A stretch of 28,000 nt of DNA from Owenia fusiformis (Eukaryota > Annelida > Polychaeta > Sabellida > Oweniidae): assembly GCA_903813345.2 (NCBI GenBank), contig CAIIXF020000112.1, positions 1 through 28,000 on the forward strand, read 5' to 3'. A model generated the notes under the pieces. The model had not been told where the DNA came from. It ran no database searches and saw only the letters and a program-made list of their open reading frames with translations. Below are positions 1-10,118 of the stretch, piece by piece. Each line of letters starts with the position of its first letter. Within the stretch, counting starts at the first letter, position 1. The position numbers were made by a program, and so were the translations under genes.

Positions 1-400
1 ATCCGAGGTGCAACCGGGTGCAAATGTCCTTATGGGGTGCAACCTGGTGCAAGTATCCTTAAATCCTTAATCCGAGGTGCAACCGGGTGCAAATATCCGC
101 TATGGGTGCAAATATCCTTTATCATAGGTGCAATGTCTCTATGTGGCCCTGTTCCTGTCCAGGGTGCAACTCCTCTATATGCCCTTGTTACTTAACCAAG
201 GTGCATCTTGCCCCTGTCCCTTAACCAGGGTGCAAGTCCTTTATGTGCCCTTGTTTCTAACCAAGGAACACCTTGCCCCTGTCCCTTAACCAGGGTGCAA
301 GTCCTTTATATGCCCTTGTTCCTAACCTAGGTGCACCTTGCCCCTGTTCCTTAACCAGGGTGCAAGTCCTTTATATCTCTTATTATACCTTGCACCTATG
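1..400. repeat. Minisatellite, type A units (about 85 bp)
   Basis: Degenerate tandem repeats built on the words AACCAGGGTGCAAGTCC, TATGCCCTTGTT and GGTGCACCTTGCCCCTG. Three to four units are clear between about 125 and 385, and the first 120 bases hold shorter GGGTGCAAATATCC fragments. The array is cut by the window's left edge. It shares the GGTGCAA core with the type B block that follows, so both probably arose from one ancestral unit. No gene is supported here. Confidence 0.85.
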
Positions 401-1380
401 TCCAGGTTGCAATCATGGGTACAAATGCCCCTTGCACCAATATGGGGTTGCAAGTTGGGTGCAACTCTCCAAAATATCCTTTACACCTAATTCAGATGGT
501 TATTATGTATGCAAATATCCCTTGCACCGATATGGGGTTGCAAGTTGGGTGCAACTCTCCCAAATGACCTTCACACCTGGTGCAAATATTCCTTGCACCA
601 ATATGGGGTTGCAAAGTTGGTTGCAACTCTCCAAAATATCCTTCCGTTGATTATCTTGGGTGCAAATATCCCTTGCACCAATATGGGGTTGCAAATTGGG
701 TGCAACTCTCCAAAATGTCCTGGGGTTGCAAGTTAGGTGCAACTCTCCCAAATATCCTTCACACCTATTCAAGGTGGTTGATATGGGTGCAAATATCCCT
801 TGCACCAATATGGGGTTGCAAATTGGGTGCAACTCCCCCAAATATCCTTCACACCTATTCAAGGTGGTTGTTATGGGTGCAAATATCCCTTGCACCTATA
901 TGGGGTTGCAAATTGGGTGCAACTCCCCCAAATATCCTTCACACCTATTCAAGGTGGTTGTTGTGGGTGCAAATATCCCTTGCACCTATATGGGGTCGCA
1001 AATTGGGTGCAACTCTCCAAAATATCCTTCCGTTGATTATTGAGGGTGCAAATATCCCTTGCACCGATATGGGGTTGCAAAGTTGGTTGCAACTCTCCCA
1101 AATGGTTATAATGGGTGCAAATGTCCCTTGCACCAATATGGGGTTGCAAAAATGGTTGCAACTCCCCCAAAAGGTCCTTCCGTTGAGTATTGTGGGTGCA
1201 AATATCTCTTGCACCGATATGGGGTTGCAAGTTGGGTGCAACTCTCCCAAATCTCCTGGGGTTGCAAGATTGAGTGCAACTCTCCCAAAAGTCCTTCACA
1301 CCTATTCCAGGTGGTTATAATGGGTGCAAATATTCCTTGCACCAATCGGGGGTTGCAAGTTGGTTGCAACTCTCCCGGAA
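401..1380. repeat. Minisatellite, type B units (about 68-90 bp)
   Basis: About ten to eleven copies of a unit containing GCAAATATCCCTTGCACC, ATATGGGGTTGCAA, GGGTGCAACTC and, in the longer units, CACACCTATTCAAGGTGG. Neighbouring copies at about 786, 876 and 966 are spaced 90 bp apart and nearly identical; other copies are shorter. The unit is rich in complementary words (GGGTGCAA against TTGCACC), so single strands could fold. Because the unit lacks stops in several frames, long overlapping open frames exist on both strands. These are a by-product of the repeat, not genes. Confidence 0.9.
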
Positions 1381-2090
1381 ATAACAATATAATGTTGGGT
1401 AAAAAAAATGAATAAAAATACACACACAATTTCTATACAATCCGATATGACTCTCTAAATTAATGTTCAAAATGTCCAGGCTAAAAAATGGACAAACCGT
1501 GATGATATTTTATCAACAATCTTTCGTCAATTACTCAACAAAATATTCTTACTTACGACCCCGTGGTTGTTCCAGTCTGTAAATCCGTTAATATTTTGTC
1601 GCACAACAACTTGACAAACTGGTCAAATTCCTTTTATATGCCCCGCGCGGACGTTTTGGACTGCATAATTCTGATTGGTTAATACCGCCAAAAAAACTAG
1701 GTTAGTATGCCAATGAGTCTCCGCAATGGGCGATAATATGAAATTGCCGTGGATGGTCATGTCACTAAAATGCTAAAAACGTGATCAATTAACTCGAAAA
1801 TGATTAAAAATCAAAGTTCCTATGAAAGATTATACGCCAATAATTAATCCGCCACTAGCCTAAACTCACCAGTTCCACTGAAACTCCTGTAAAATGGCTT
1901 CGTTTTCCGATTTCTAAAGAATAATTACATTGACTTCCTTATTTCCGGAATTTCTTATCACAACCGGTAATGGTGAAACGAAATCACAAAAATCAATTTT
2001 CATCACAATATTTATAGTAAAGTGTCTATCACAAATGTTTGTCTTGTCCTGAACAGTGTTCCTCATATATGCACATAAATCCAAAGTCCT
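1381..2090. other. Unassigned AT-rich spacer
   Basis: No open frame, RNA gene or clear repeat is visible. A short GC-rich patch (CCCCGCGCGGACG, near 1640) is followed by a CCAAT-type word in inverted form (GATTGGTT). That could belong to a promoter, but no adjoining exon supports it. Confidence 0.4.
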
Positions 2091-2182
2091 CTTACTGAAG
2101 TCGCATGTAATTCTACTAAGTTCTTCAGATGAGCAATGAATATCCTAAGTCCATCAAGTTATAGATGTGTGAAATCTACAAA
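2091..2182 (+). repeat. Left remnant of the 88-bp tandem array
   Basis: The words GAGCAATGAATATCCTAAGTCC, CATCAAGTTATAGATG and TGTGAAATCTACAAA match the unit seen at 5332-5581 and 12565-12884. The array is broken after CTACAAA at 2182 by the foldback element and resumes at 5329 with AAACTTCCTCTAG. This is the outermost left unit and is more diverged than the internal ones. Confidence 0.85.
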
Positions 2183-2344
2183 TAGTATAGTAGGAACGAG
2201 GGGTTCCCATGCACCCATAAGGTGTGAATAAGTTACATACATTTTTGTAGTCCCTAGGGTGTCCATTTAATGAATTCATTTGTTAACATTGCCAACTAAT
2301 GTCCCATAGTACTTTTATGGCGTCATTCCGTTACCATGGTTACG

Positions 2345-3066
2345 CATCTTTAGACATCTTACCTTGGTATCTTAAATCATTTGTAGCTCTGTCATTATTT
2401 GGTCTATAGATATGATATTGGTACCAAATTAAACCTCATTAAATTTCCAATAAATTTCTGATATTCAATTATGCAAATTATCTAATTTGCATAAATTGTG
2501 ACGTCATCAATCTATTTTTGGTTCAGAATTTCCAAGTATAGCAACGTATATATTAGAACTGAGGCCGTATGGCAAAATTTCTGAAAGGTTTTGTCCTCTA
2601 TTCTATTAGTAAAAGGTATAAGCAACATAAAAGTGAAAACAGATTCAAAATTGAATCAGTATTACGAAAGTTATTTAACTTTCGAGGCAGCTATCGTGAA
2701 TGTCATTATTTGACAATAATATACATACGTCTTACCTTGGAGCATTGAATCAATACGTAGCTTCGCCATTATTTGGTCTATAGAGATGATATTGGTATCT
2801 GATTAAACCTTATTAAATTTATTATATGGTTACAATATTCAATTATGCAAATTAGCTTATTTGCATTAATTGTGACGTCATCAATCCATTTTTGGTTCAG
2901 AATATCCCAGTAGAGCAACATATCTATAAGAACTGAGGCCGTATGACAGAATGTGTGCATAGTTTTGTCCCTTATTTGATGAGTGGTTCAAACTTGCATC
3001 AGAATTAACAAAATTATCCAGCTTTGGAGCCAGCTACTGTGAACGTCATTGTTCGACAATTGTAAA
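2345..3066. repeat. Two tandem ~370-bp units in the left foldback arm
   Basis: Unit 1 (about 2345-2725) and unit 2 (about 2728-3066) both contain CATTATTTGGTCTATAGA, TTCAATTATGCAAATTA, TGTGACGTCATCAAT, TTTTTGGTTCAGAAT and GAACTGAGGCCGTATG in the same order. Each carries a perfect TGACGTCA palindrome (CRE type) and an octamer-like ATGCAAAT. The right arm repeats both units in inverse orientation, giving four copies in the element. Confidence 0.85.
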
Positions 3067-3308
3067 AAGAATATTAAATTAACAAAAAAGTAACAACCAT
3101 AGTTGTTTCAATCTTATTGAGTAAAAAAGTACATGTACTAATAAATAAGTGGAAAGGTTACATGTATTTTGACTATCATTCACAGGGGTCAAAACGGTTA
3201 TCTCGACTCTGTATATTAAAGATCCAATTTTATAATTTACCATGCACTTTCAATCATTCGCATAAATAGTATACCTATAGTCTGATTTTCATCATATTCT
3301 TCATATTC

Positions 3309-3521
3309 TTGATTCTTAAAGCATCTGAAGTATATAGCATGATTACAAGTGAAGATGATCCATCATATGGTTTATGTAATATTTCTAACATTTCAGATGC
3401 TATGGTAACATCACTTGATAATGAGGTTTTTACATTTCACGTTCTTAATGAGTTAAAAGGAAGTTATTCTCCCTTTGCTTTAGGGATAAATAGTCGCATG
3501 AATTTGTTTAAAAAATTATAA
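3309..3521 (+). CDS. Short open frame conserved in both foldback arms (left copy)
   Basis: About 70 codons read KASEVYSMITSEDDPSYG, then CNISNISDAMVTSLDNEVF, then HVLNELKGSYSPFA, and end in TAA. The composition is polar and mixed, unlike a random AT-rich frame. The right arm carries the same frame with a few amino-acid changes and no stop. I recognise no family. It may be a captured host exon (a possible acceptor, TTCTTAAAG, lies just before it), a relic of an element protein, or a chance frame kept alike by recent arm homogenisation. An ATG start and promoter are not convincing. Confidence 0.3.
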   Translation: MILKASEVYSMITSEDDPSYGLCNISNISDAMVTSLDNEVFTFHVLNELKGSYSPFALGINSRMNLFKKL

Positions 3522-3602
3522 CTTAATTTAACCCCCTCCCGACAGCCCCCATATTTGAAGATTTTGGTGAAACCTGGCAAAATACATTAATTATTAGATT
3601 CC

Positions 3603-3872
3603 AGAAGCCCCCAGAAGCTATATGATGGCCCCCAGTGGCCCCAAGAATCTATACAGGGGCCCCAAGTGGCCCCTGGAAGCTATACTGTGCTCCCCAGAAG
3701 CTATATGTTGGCCCCCAGGAGCTATACGGTGGCTCCCAGAAGCTATACAGGAAACCCTGTGGCCCCCAGGAGCTATACGGTGGCGCCCAGAAGCTTCTGG
3801 GGGCTACTTGGGGCCCCTGTATAGATTCTTGGGGCCACTGGGGGCCATCTTATAGCTTCTGGGGGCTTCTGG
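3603..3872. repeat. GC-rich palindromic centre of the foldback element
   Basis: Repeated words GCCCCCAGAAGCTATA and GGCCCCAAGAATCTATAC occur on one strand, then their reverse complements (AGCTTCTGGGGGC, TATAGATTCTTGGGGCC). The block is markedly richer in G+C than the surrounding arms. It contains the palindrome AGAAGCTTCT at 3789-3798 and joins the two arms, so the single strand could form one long hairpin. Open frames across this block are repeat artefacts. Confidence 0.85.
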
Positions 3873-3951
3873 AACCTAATAATTAATGTATTTTGTCAGG
3901 TTTCACCAAAATCTTCAAATATGGGGGCTGTCAGGAGGGGGTTAAATTAAG

Positions 3952-4170
3952 TTATAATTTTTTTAACAAATTCATGCGACTATTTATCCCTAAAACAAAG
4001 GGAGAATAACTTCCTTTTAACTCATTAAGAACGTGAAATGTAAAAACCTCATTATCAAGTGATGTTACCATAGCATCTGAAATGTTAGAAATATTACATA
4101 AACCATATGTTAAATCATCTTCACTTCTAATCATGCTATATACTTCAGACGCTTCAAGAATATGAAGAAT
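3952..4170 (-). CDS. Short open frame conserved in both foldback arms (right copy)
   Basis: Inverse copy of the frame at 3309-3521. It reads EASEVYSMIRSEDDLTYG, then CNISNISDAMVTSLDNEVF, then LKGSYSPFVLGINSRMN, and ends at the same stop. Differences from the left copy (T/R, P/L, A/V, F/L) are mostly amino-acid replacing, which argues against strong purifying selection since duplication. Function unknown. Confidence 0.3.
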   Translation of the reverse strand: MLHILEASEVYSMIRSEDDLTYGLCNISNISDAMVTSLDNEVFTFHVLNELKGSYSPFVLGINSRMNLLKKL

Positions 4171-4436
4171 ATGATGAAAATCAGACTATATGTATACTAT
4201 TTATATGAATGATTGAAAGTGCATGTTAAATTATAAAATTGGATCTTTAATATACAGAGTTGAGATAACCGTTTTGACCCCTGTGAATGATAGCCAAAAT
4301 ACATGTAACCTTTCCACAAACTTATAAGTTCAGTTCAATACATGCACATTTTTACTCAATAAGATTGAAACAACTATGGTTGTTACTTTTTTTTGTTAAT
4401 TTAATATTCTTTTTATAATTGTCAAACAATGACGTT

Positions 4437-5165
4437 CACAGTAGCTGCCTCCAAAGCTGGATCATTTTGTTAATTCTGATCCAATTTTGAAGATTTGTTG
4501 TCTCTTTAATGTGCCTTATATCTTACACACATCAAATAAGGGACAAAACTATGCACACATTCTGTCATACGGCCTCAGTTCTAATAGATATGTTGCTATA
4601 CTGGGATAATCTGAACCAAAAATGGATTGATGACGTCACAATTAATGCAGATGAGCTAATTTGAATAATTGAATATTGTAACCATATAGTAAATTTAATA
4701 AGGTTTAATCAGATACCAATATCATCTCTATAGACCAAATAATGGCGAAGCTACATATTGATTCAAGACTCCAAGGTAAGACGTATGTATATTATTGTCA
4801 AATAATGACATTCACGATAGCTGCCTCGAAAGTTAAATTACTTTCGTAATACTGATTCAATTTTGAATCTGTTTTCACTTTTATGTTGCTTATACCTTTT
4901 ACTAATAGAATAGAGGACAAAACCTTTCAGAAATTTTGCCATACGGCCTCAGTTCTAATAGATAAGTTGCTATACTTGAAAATTCTGAACCAAAAATAGA
5001 TTGATGACGTCACAATTTATGCAAATTAGATAATTTGCATTATTGAATATCAGAAAGTTATTGGAAATTTAATGAGGTTTAATTTGGCACCAATATCATC
5101 TCTATAGACCAAATAATGACAGAGCTACAATTGATTTAAGATACCAAGGTAAGATGTCTAAAGAT
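4437..5165. repeat. Inverse copy of the two ~370-bp units in the right foldback arm
   Basis: Reverse-complement counterpart of 2345-3066, containing CATACGGCCTCAGTTCTA twice and GATGACGTCACAATT twice. It has diverged slightly from the left arm by substitutions such as AATTAATGCAGATGAG against AATTAATGCAAATAAG. Confidence 0.85.
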
Positions 5166-5331
5166 GCATAACCATGGTAATGGAATGCCGCCATAAAAGT
5201 ACTATGGGACATTAGTTGGCAATGTTAACAAATGAATTTATTAAATAGACACCCTAGGGATTACAAAAATGTATGTAACTTATTCACACCTTATGGGTGC
5301 ACGGGAACCCCTCGTTCCTACTATACTAAAA

Positions 5332-5578
5332 CTTCCTCTAGCCAGCGATGAATATTCTAAGTCCCTCAAGCTGGTAATATTCTAAGTTCATCAAGTTGTA
5401 GATGTAGGAAATGTACAAAGTTCCTCTAACCAGCGATGAATATTCTAAGTCCCTCAAGCTGGTAATATTCTAAGTTCATCAAGTTGTAGATGTAAGAAAT
5501 CTACAAAGTTCCTCTAGCCAGCGATGAATATTCTAAGTCCCTCAAGCTGGCGAATATTCTAATCCCTTCAAGTTATAG
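5332..5578 (+). repeat. 88-bp tandem array, middle fragment
   Basis: About three units: TTCCTCTA-GCCAGCGATG, AATATTCTAAGTCCC, TCAAGCTGGTAATATTC, TAAGTTCATCAAGTTG and TAGATGTAGGAAATCTACA. It lies between the foldback element and the 7-kb element and ends in CAAGTTATAG just before the ATG duplication of the latter. Confidence 0.95.
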
Positions 5579-6128
5579 ATGTAACAGGATCTTAAGAGGT
5601 TCTGGACGAATCATTTGATTCTGGACTTGTCATATTTTTTTTTCAACGAAATCACATCCAAGGGTTGAATTTTTATTAGCTATTTAGAGAGTGAGTCCTG
5701 CCTAGTATTAATTTCAATAAAAAAGTTAAAATAGAACCCTATTTGAGAGTCAATCTAATACTTACATTACATTGATAAATTAAGGCAAATCCTGAAATAT
5801 TTCTAAAGTGCGTTTTTTAATGAAATATTATCTAGCAAGTATTTAAATGAAACGGTCTTATTTAAATACAAATCATAACATGATATTTTTCATGAAACAT
5901 TTTTCAATGAAATTCAATTGAAGGGTCAAGATAAAACGAGCTAATTTAGGTGAAAACCCTTACATGATGATGTGTTTTCATAACTTCTTTCATAAAATTC
6001 CATCAAGGGGTGAAGATAAAATGATCGAATTTAAGTGATTTAAGGATCACGAGAATATGTTTTCTTTGATATTTTCTATGAAATCCCATCCAATGGTCAA
6101 GGTAAAATTTTGATTTTGATTTTGATTT

Positions 6129-6235
6129 GGTCACGTGTTCGAAAGATCCATATAAGGCCCATAGAACCATATAGGAACGTCATTTTGAATGTCACGTGAT
6201 AGATCCATATAAGGCTTTTAGAACCATTTATGGAA
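6129..6235. promoter_or_regulatory. Duplicated E-box plus CArG-box block in the element arm
   Basis: Two copies, about 65 bp apart, contain TCACGTG (E-box) followed by AGATCCATATAAGG, in which CCATATAAGG fits the CArG consensus CC(A/T)6GG bound by serum response factor type MADS proteins. The mirror copy lies at about 11924-12018. Whether any of it binds a factor is inference. The block may drive or insulate an element promoter. Confidence 0.35.
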
Positions 6236-6569
6236 AGATGAGGGAAGCCCCTGACACCTGGTTCACGATTTTTATGCACTTCATTATTGTACCGAAGTTT
6301 GCCGATTCGATTCGTCGTATTTCGGAATCCTGGTGACAATTTTATACTCCATTGGAGTATTTTTGACCTACTTCTTATGACGGAAATTCCCGAACCTTGT
6401 TCGGATTAATCCGGATTTTCTGACCTACCTTATCTACCGAGATTTCACGAGTTAACATTCGTCTCATTCCGGAATCCTGGTGACAATTTTATACTCCATT
6501 GGAGTATTTTTGATCTACTTTTTCTGGATTTTGCCCTACTTATTATATCTTGACAACAAGCAAATCAAA

Positions 6570-6645
6570 AAGTTCGACATGAACGGGTCTCGATCAACTA
6601 ACCTAGACTATGGAAGCCAGGCACGCTAACCATTAGGCCAACGAG
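6570..6645 (-). promoter_or_regulatory. tRNA-like pol III promoter sequence (left arm)
   Basis: Read on the minus strand, TGGCCTAATGGTTAGCG is a perfect tRNA A box with D-loop context. A B-box-like GTTCATGTC follows after about 45 bases, then a T run. The anticodon-arm region does not fold cleanly, so this is a tRNA-derived (SINE-like) relic and not a working tRNA. The right-arm counterpart at 11498-11575 has the better B box GTTCAAATC. Confidence 0.5.
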
Positions 6646-6757
6646 CTACCGATATGAAAGAACAAAAGTATTATATATTTATACCGAGCGTCAATTCAAA
6701 ATTATCCTCACTTATGTCTCCACTTAAATACGACTCGTCAGTTGTATCCAGAATAGT

Positions 6758-6831
6758 AGAACGCCTATGGCGCTAGTGAATAACCAAGTCCCAGGTGAGT
6801 GGTTCGTATCCCTCCGTGATATACTATTTTT
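6758..6831 (+). promoter_or_regulatory. Second tRNA-like sequence (left arm)
   Basis: TATGGCGCTAGTGAA resembles an A box, and TGGTTCGTATCCC at about 6800-6812 matches the B-box consensus GGTTCGANNCC at ten of eleven positions. A TTTTT run follows at 6827. It points in the opposite direction to the tRNA-like sequence at 6570-6645. Acceptor-stem pairing is not evident, so this is a tRNA-derived relic. Confidence 0.45.
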
Positions 6832-6921
6832 GTTTTATTAAATACGACAGAAAGGAGCAAGGTGTAGGTTAAAAACAAGACGTTAGTTTGTTTCAAAACA
6901 GTTTGGAAACATTAATCTCTG

Positions 6922-7190
6922 GAACATTATTTTTTCAACACTGATACAAATTTCCCTGACATTTCCCTGACATGTCTACCGTTTCAAAATTCCCGGTCAT
7001 CTTTGGCCCTTTTGACCTAATTTTAAAATTACCTGACATTTCCAGCACTTGGAAAATCAAGTCAATTTCCCTGACATTTCCAGGTGTGTATGAACCCAGG
7101 AAATATCCCACTGGCTCGCCCTATGAATCGCTAGCACAGATTGGATTGATTATAAGTGTTTCAAAATGGTGGACGAAGTGTTTGATTAGA
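6922..7190. repeat. Degenerate interspersed repeat with CCCTGACATTTCC words
   Basis: TTTCCCTGACATTTCC recurs at about 6951, 6961 and 7067, with ACCTGACATTTCCAG between. The run ends in CCAGGTGTGTATGAACCC. The text is repetitive and resembles transposon ends common in marine invertebrate DNA, but I cannot fix its boundaries. The 73-codon frame across it looks spurious. Confidence 0.4.
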
Positions 7191-7778
7191 TAATTTACAT
7201 ATTAAGCTTCTTAAAGGGGCAACAAGGCCTGTACATAGAAAATTCGAAATTTTTCACATTTTCTGAATTTTTAGGGCAACATTTGGCTTTAACATCTTTT
7301 TTTATACATTTTTTCTTAAAATGTATGGAAAAACAATAAAATTTCAGCATTAAGCAGTGCAAATTCAGTTCAAAGCTTCTATAAAGGGAGTCCAACTTAT
7401 AGATTTTGAAAATCCGACTCGTTTAAAGAAGAATATCAGCAGCTTAAATCACGCCTTGTGATCATACAAAATGGATGGAGGGGGGGGGGGGGTAGGCGAT
7501 TTCTGCAAGAAAACTCAACAAATTTGGAAGATTTATTTTTTTCAAGATAAAATTTACAACTGAATTGCCAAATGAATAGGCGCAGTGCATGGCAAGATAT
7601 GTAAGGTCTTATAGTATTTTTTGAACTGATACGCTTCTAAGAAATGAGATCTATGAGATCTATTATAAAAGGCGCATCATCATCATCATCATCAACATGC
7701 AAAAGTCAATGTTTTTGCTATAAATCAGGCAACAATGGTCTACACGACCTGTAATAAATAGGTATGAGGGGCGTTATT
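7191..7778. other. Unassigned AT-rich interior of the 7-kb element
   Basis: No gene is supported. It contains a run of 13 G at 7480-7492 and a short CATCAT microsatellite near 7675-7693. Both are simple repeats prone to length change. Confidence 0.5.
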
Positions 7779-8562
7779 AGAGAATTTTCGTTATAAGTTT
7801 TTTAAAAACTTATACATATACTTATACTTATAAACCCAATAAACAAGGTGTTTCATAATTTCCTAATTCGTCGGGAAATATAAACTAGGACGGTAATAAA
7901 AAGGGCCAATGGCATACCATCCGTACCCCCTTGATGTAAAGCATGTTTAGTTGTGTCATATGTGTTTTCTAGAATCAAATAGGCTGATATAGCACACGGG
8001 TTTTACAGATTTATCTACTCTCAAATATATTTTTGTAGATGATCGTTTTGAATCACCTTGTAGAAATAACGAAGGGAGAATTAGTTCAGCTAATGAATGA
8101 GTCGAGCTATTTGATTGGATACTATGCCTATTCAGCCGATTAATTTTAATAAGCCATTCTGGTCAGTAGGTCCACACACGGAGATCCAACTCTGTAAGTT
8201 TATAATCTGCGTATAAAGGCCTTTTTATACGTAAAAACTTAAAAATTGACCTTATAATTTCATGAGAACTTTGAAATGATCGACTCGTTCGTGTAGTGAT
8301 TCACTTTAAAGGGTCTTGTTTATCGTACACTACAAGGACCCGTCAACTAGAATTTAGTTTATCGTGTTCATAATTGACACTAGCAAAGGACATTGTATTC
8401 GCAGTCCCTAGTTGATGATGAAGCTTGACTATATCGGGAATAGTTATGCCCCACTTGGTACAGATTATGAAAATCAATTTGAATTGATTTTAGTTCGACA
8501 AGACCCTTTAAACTATAAGTATACGTATAAGTTTTTGAAACAACCTATAACGAAAATTCTCT
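7779..8562. mobile_element. 784-bp nested inverted-repeat element
   Basis: The ends are inverted repeats of about 50 bp starting AGAGAATTTTCGTTATA and continuing AAAAACTTATAC-TATACTTATA, with a few mismatches. Both sides are flanked by ATT (7776-7778 and 8563-8565), a 3-bp target duplication. The interior also has a smaller pair, TTTAAAGGGTCTTGTT near 8305 and its complement near 8500. No transposase is visible, so it is MITE-like. It lies inside the 7-kb element and therefore inserted after it or travelled with it. Confidence 0.7.
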
Positions 8563-10070
8563 ATTATCACAACACTGACATTGCTCACTTTCTAAAGTTG
8601 TTTTAAAGCGTTATATGTAAATGGGCGTGTGGAAGGCCCGTGGGTGGCAATAAAATAACTCGAACTTCAAATTACAATATATATAAAATAGTATATTTCA
8701 AACTTCAATGTTTAAAATACAATGCTCTGTAATGTACAACATGAACTCTTACAGCAACTACTGACAAGCCAACACCCAATGCAAACTCAGCTACATGTGA
8801 GTGAGAAAGACCATATAGGGGAACAATAGATATATAAAACTGACACAGTTTGCATAGTTGAATAACTCAAGGTGAAAAGTGAACATGGTATTAAAAGAGT
8901 AAAACTGCAAACAACCTACTTAGGGACCTGTTATATTGAGATGAATAGGGATTGATTAATATGAACAGTAATAATATAAAATGTGAAAATGACCATGTTA
9001 CATATACAAAAAATAACACCATTGTTACAAAATCACAAAAAGTGAAATATCTATTCTTGTATTGCATTTTCGTTCACTGGACATATTTTAATTGCATTGC
9101 TATTAGATACATTTTAAGGGTGATATGAGAATTGAACCACGAAAACAGATGTACTTTAAGTTAAAGGGAACTTTCTACCATACCCGCCATGCTATCTGAC
9201 CCGAACGAGCCACCTTGTGGTGAGATTGGTAACTACCTGCTCGCATCTGCGTTATTACGCAGAGACATAAACGTATACACAAGGAAACGATAGGAGATAA
9301 CCTATTTTATCTCTGTATACATTTTAACTTTAATACATCGTTGAATAGAATTTGTCCAAAGGTCTTGAAACGTAAAATACCTAAATATTTATCTTAGACC
9401 TTGGGATGACCTTGTACAAGAAACATTAATGTTGACCTCGGTTCATCTAATCATAATTCGCCAAGGGCCATAGTATCATCAAACGCCAAATACCTAGACA
9501 TTGATCGTTTACTTGGATTTAAATAAGGAGTATGATTTTAAAATTGGCTAGGTCGTGGTTAAGCAACAATAGTATGTTCGAAATACCGCTGTGTAATGCC
9601 TGGATCACATTTGCTGCGAGTATTTTGTTCAAAATTGAATACATTTCTGAACACAATACTCAATCGGCCGGGCGCCGTAGTGAAAATCGGAGCAAATGTG
9701 ACCAAGACATAAAACAATTGAATAATACTGTATCAGTTTCACATTTACAGCGGTCAAAAGCATTTACAAAAACCCGCCAGAGTTGGCAATCATATAAAAT
9801 GAAACCAATCCCGCTGTGATTCATAGAAATAACTAATTTACTGCATTGAGTTCAATGTTATAAGCATGTCGATTTACATGAGTGTCCGATTCATTGTACC
9901 AAATTTAAACCTTGACTGTTTTCCAGAAAGCAATAAGCTGACATATATCATATTTTACATTTTAATACAACTGAAAAGATAATAAATGTTTTAATATAAA
10001 GTTGACGTAGTTATAAATGTTTTCAGCGTAAAATCAAAGCACAACCATATAATTAAAAACATTACGCTGG
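8563..10070. other. Unassigned interior of the 7-kb element
   Basis: No recognisable protein, RNA or repeat. A 95-codon open frame at 9532-9819 on the plus strand has a mixed composition but no motif I recognise. GTGGTGAGATTGGTAAC near 9218 lies in a less AT-rich patch that may be another old repeat. Confidence 0.4.
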
Positions 10071-10074
10071 GATT

Positions 10075-10112
10075 CCAACTGGATACAACTGACGAGTTGT
10101 ATTTAGGTGGCC
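10075..10112 (+). repeat. Third copy of an arm-internal word
   Basis: CTGGATACAACTGACGAGTTG followed by TATTTAGGTGG matches 11391-11422 of the right arm (and its mirror in the left arm near 6723-6753) at about 29 of 31 positions. It precedes the coding relic at 10119. The same word precedes the inverse relic at 10981-11196 only through the arm. Confidence 0.6.
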
Positions 10113-10118
10113 TAAAGT

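Larger units (their letters stand above)
2183..5328. mobile_element. Foldback DNA element with about 1.5-kb inverted arms (3146 bp)
   Basis: The outer ends are perfect inverted repeats beginning TAGTATAGTAGGAACGAGG. The left arm (2183 to about 3681) is the reverse complement of the right arm (about 3790-5328) for almost its whole length, with scattered substitutions and small indels. The element is flanked by AAA on both sides. Removing it and one AAA restores the array consensus CTACAAAgTTCCTCTAG (one mismatch), so boundaries and target-site duplication are directly readable. No transposase is visible, so it is non-autonomous. A 3-bp duplication occurs in several DNA transposon superfamilies (Harbinger, Chapaev/CMC, Academ), and the superfamily is not resolved. 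Each arm carries an internal tandem duplication and a short conserved open frame. Confidence 0.9.
5582..6921 (+). repeat. Left 1340-bp inverted arm of the 7-kb element
   Basis: Reverse complement of 11222-12561. Similarity stops sharply after ATTAATCTCTG at 6921. Inside are two direct copies of GGAATCCTGGTGACAATT followed by the near-palindrome ATACTCCATTGGAGTAT (6325-6360 and 6473-6510), a duplicated E-box/CArG block (6129-6235), and two tRNA-like sequences in opposite orientation. Confidence 0.95.

Noticed and set aside
580-1320. 246-codon open frame and several overlapping frames on both strands in the first minisatellite
   Set aside because: The frames simply read the tandem unit (IWGCKLGATLPNIL-like repeats) and are open on both strands at once. 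They are explained by a repeat unit lacking stops and by unit lengths divisible by three.
3622-3886. Overlapping ~80-codon frames rich in Gly, Pro and Trp
   Set aside because: They read the GC-rich palindromic repeat at the foldback centre.
6097-6339. 80-codon frame, identical in both arms (also 11804-12046)
   Set aside because: Identity follows from the arm duplication. The frame covers the CArG/E-box duplication and the palindrome word, with no protein-like pattern.
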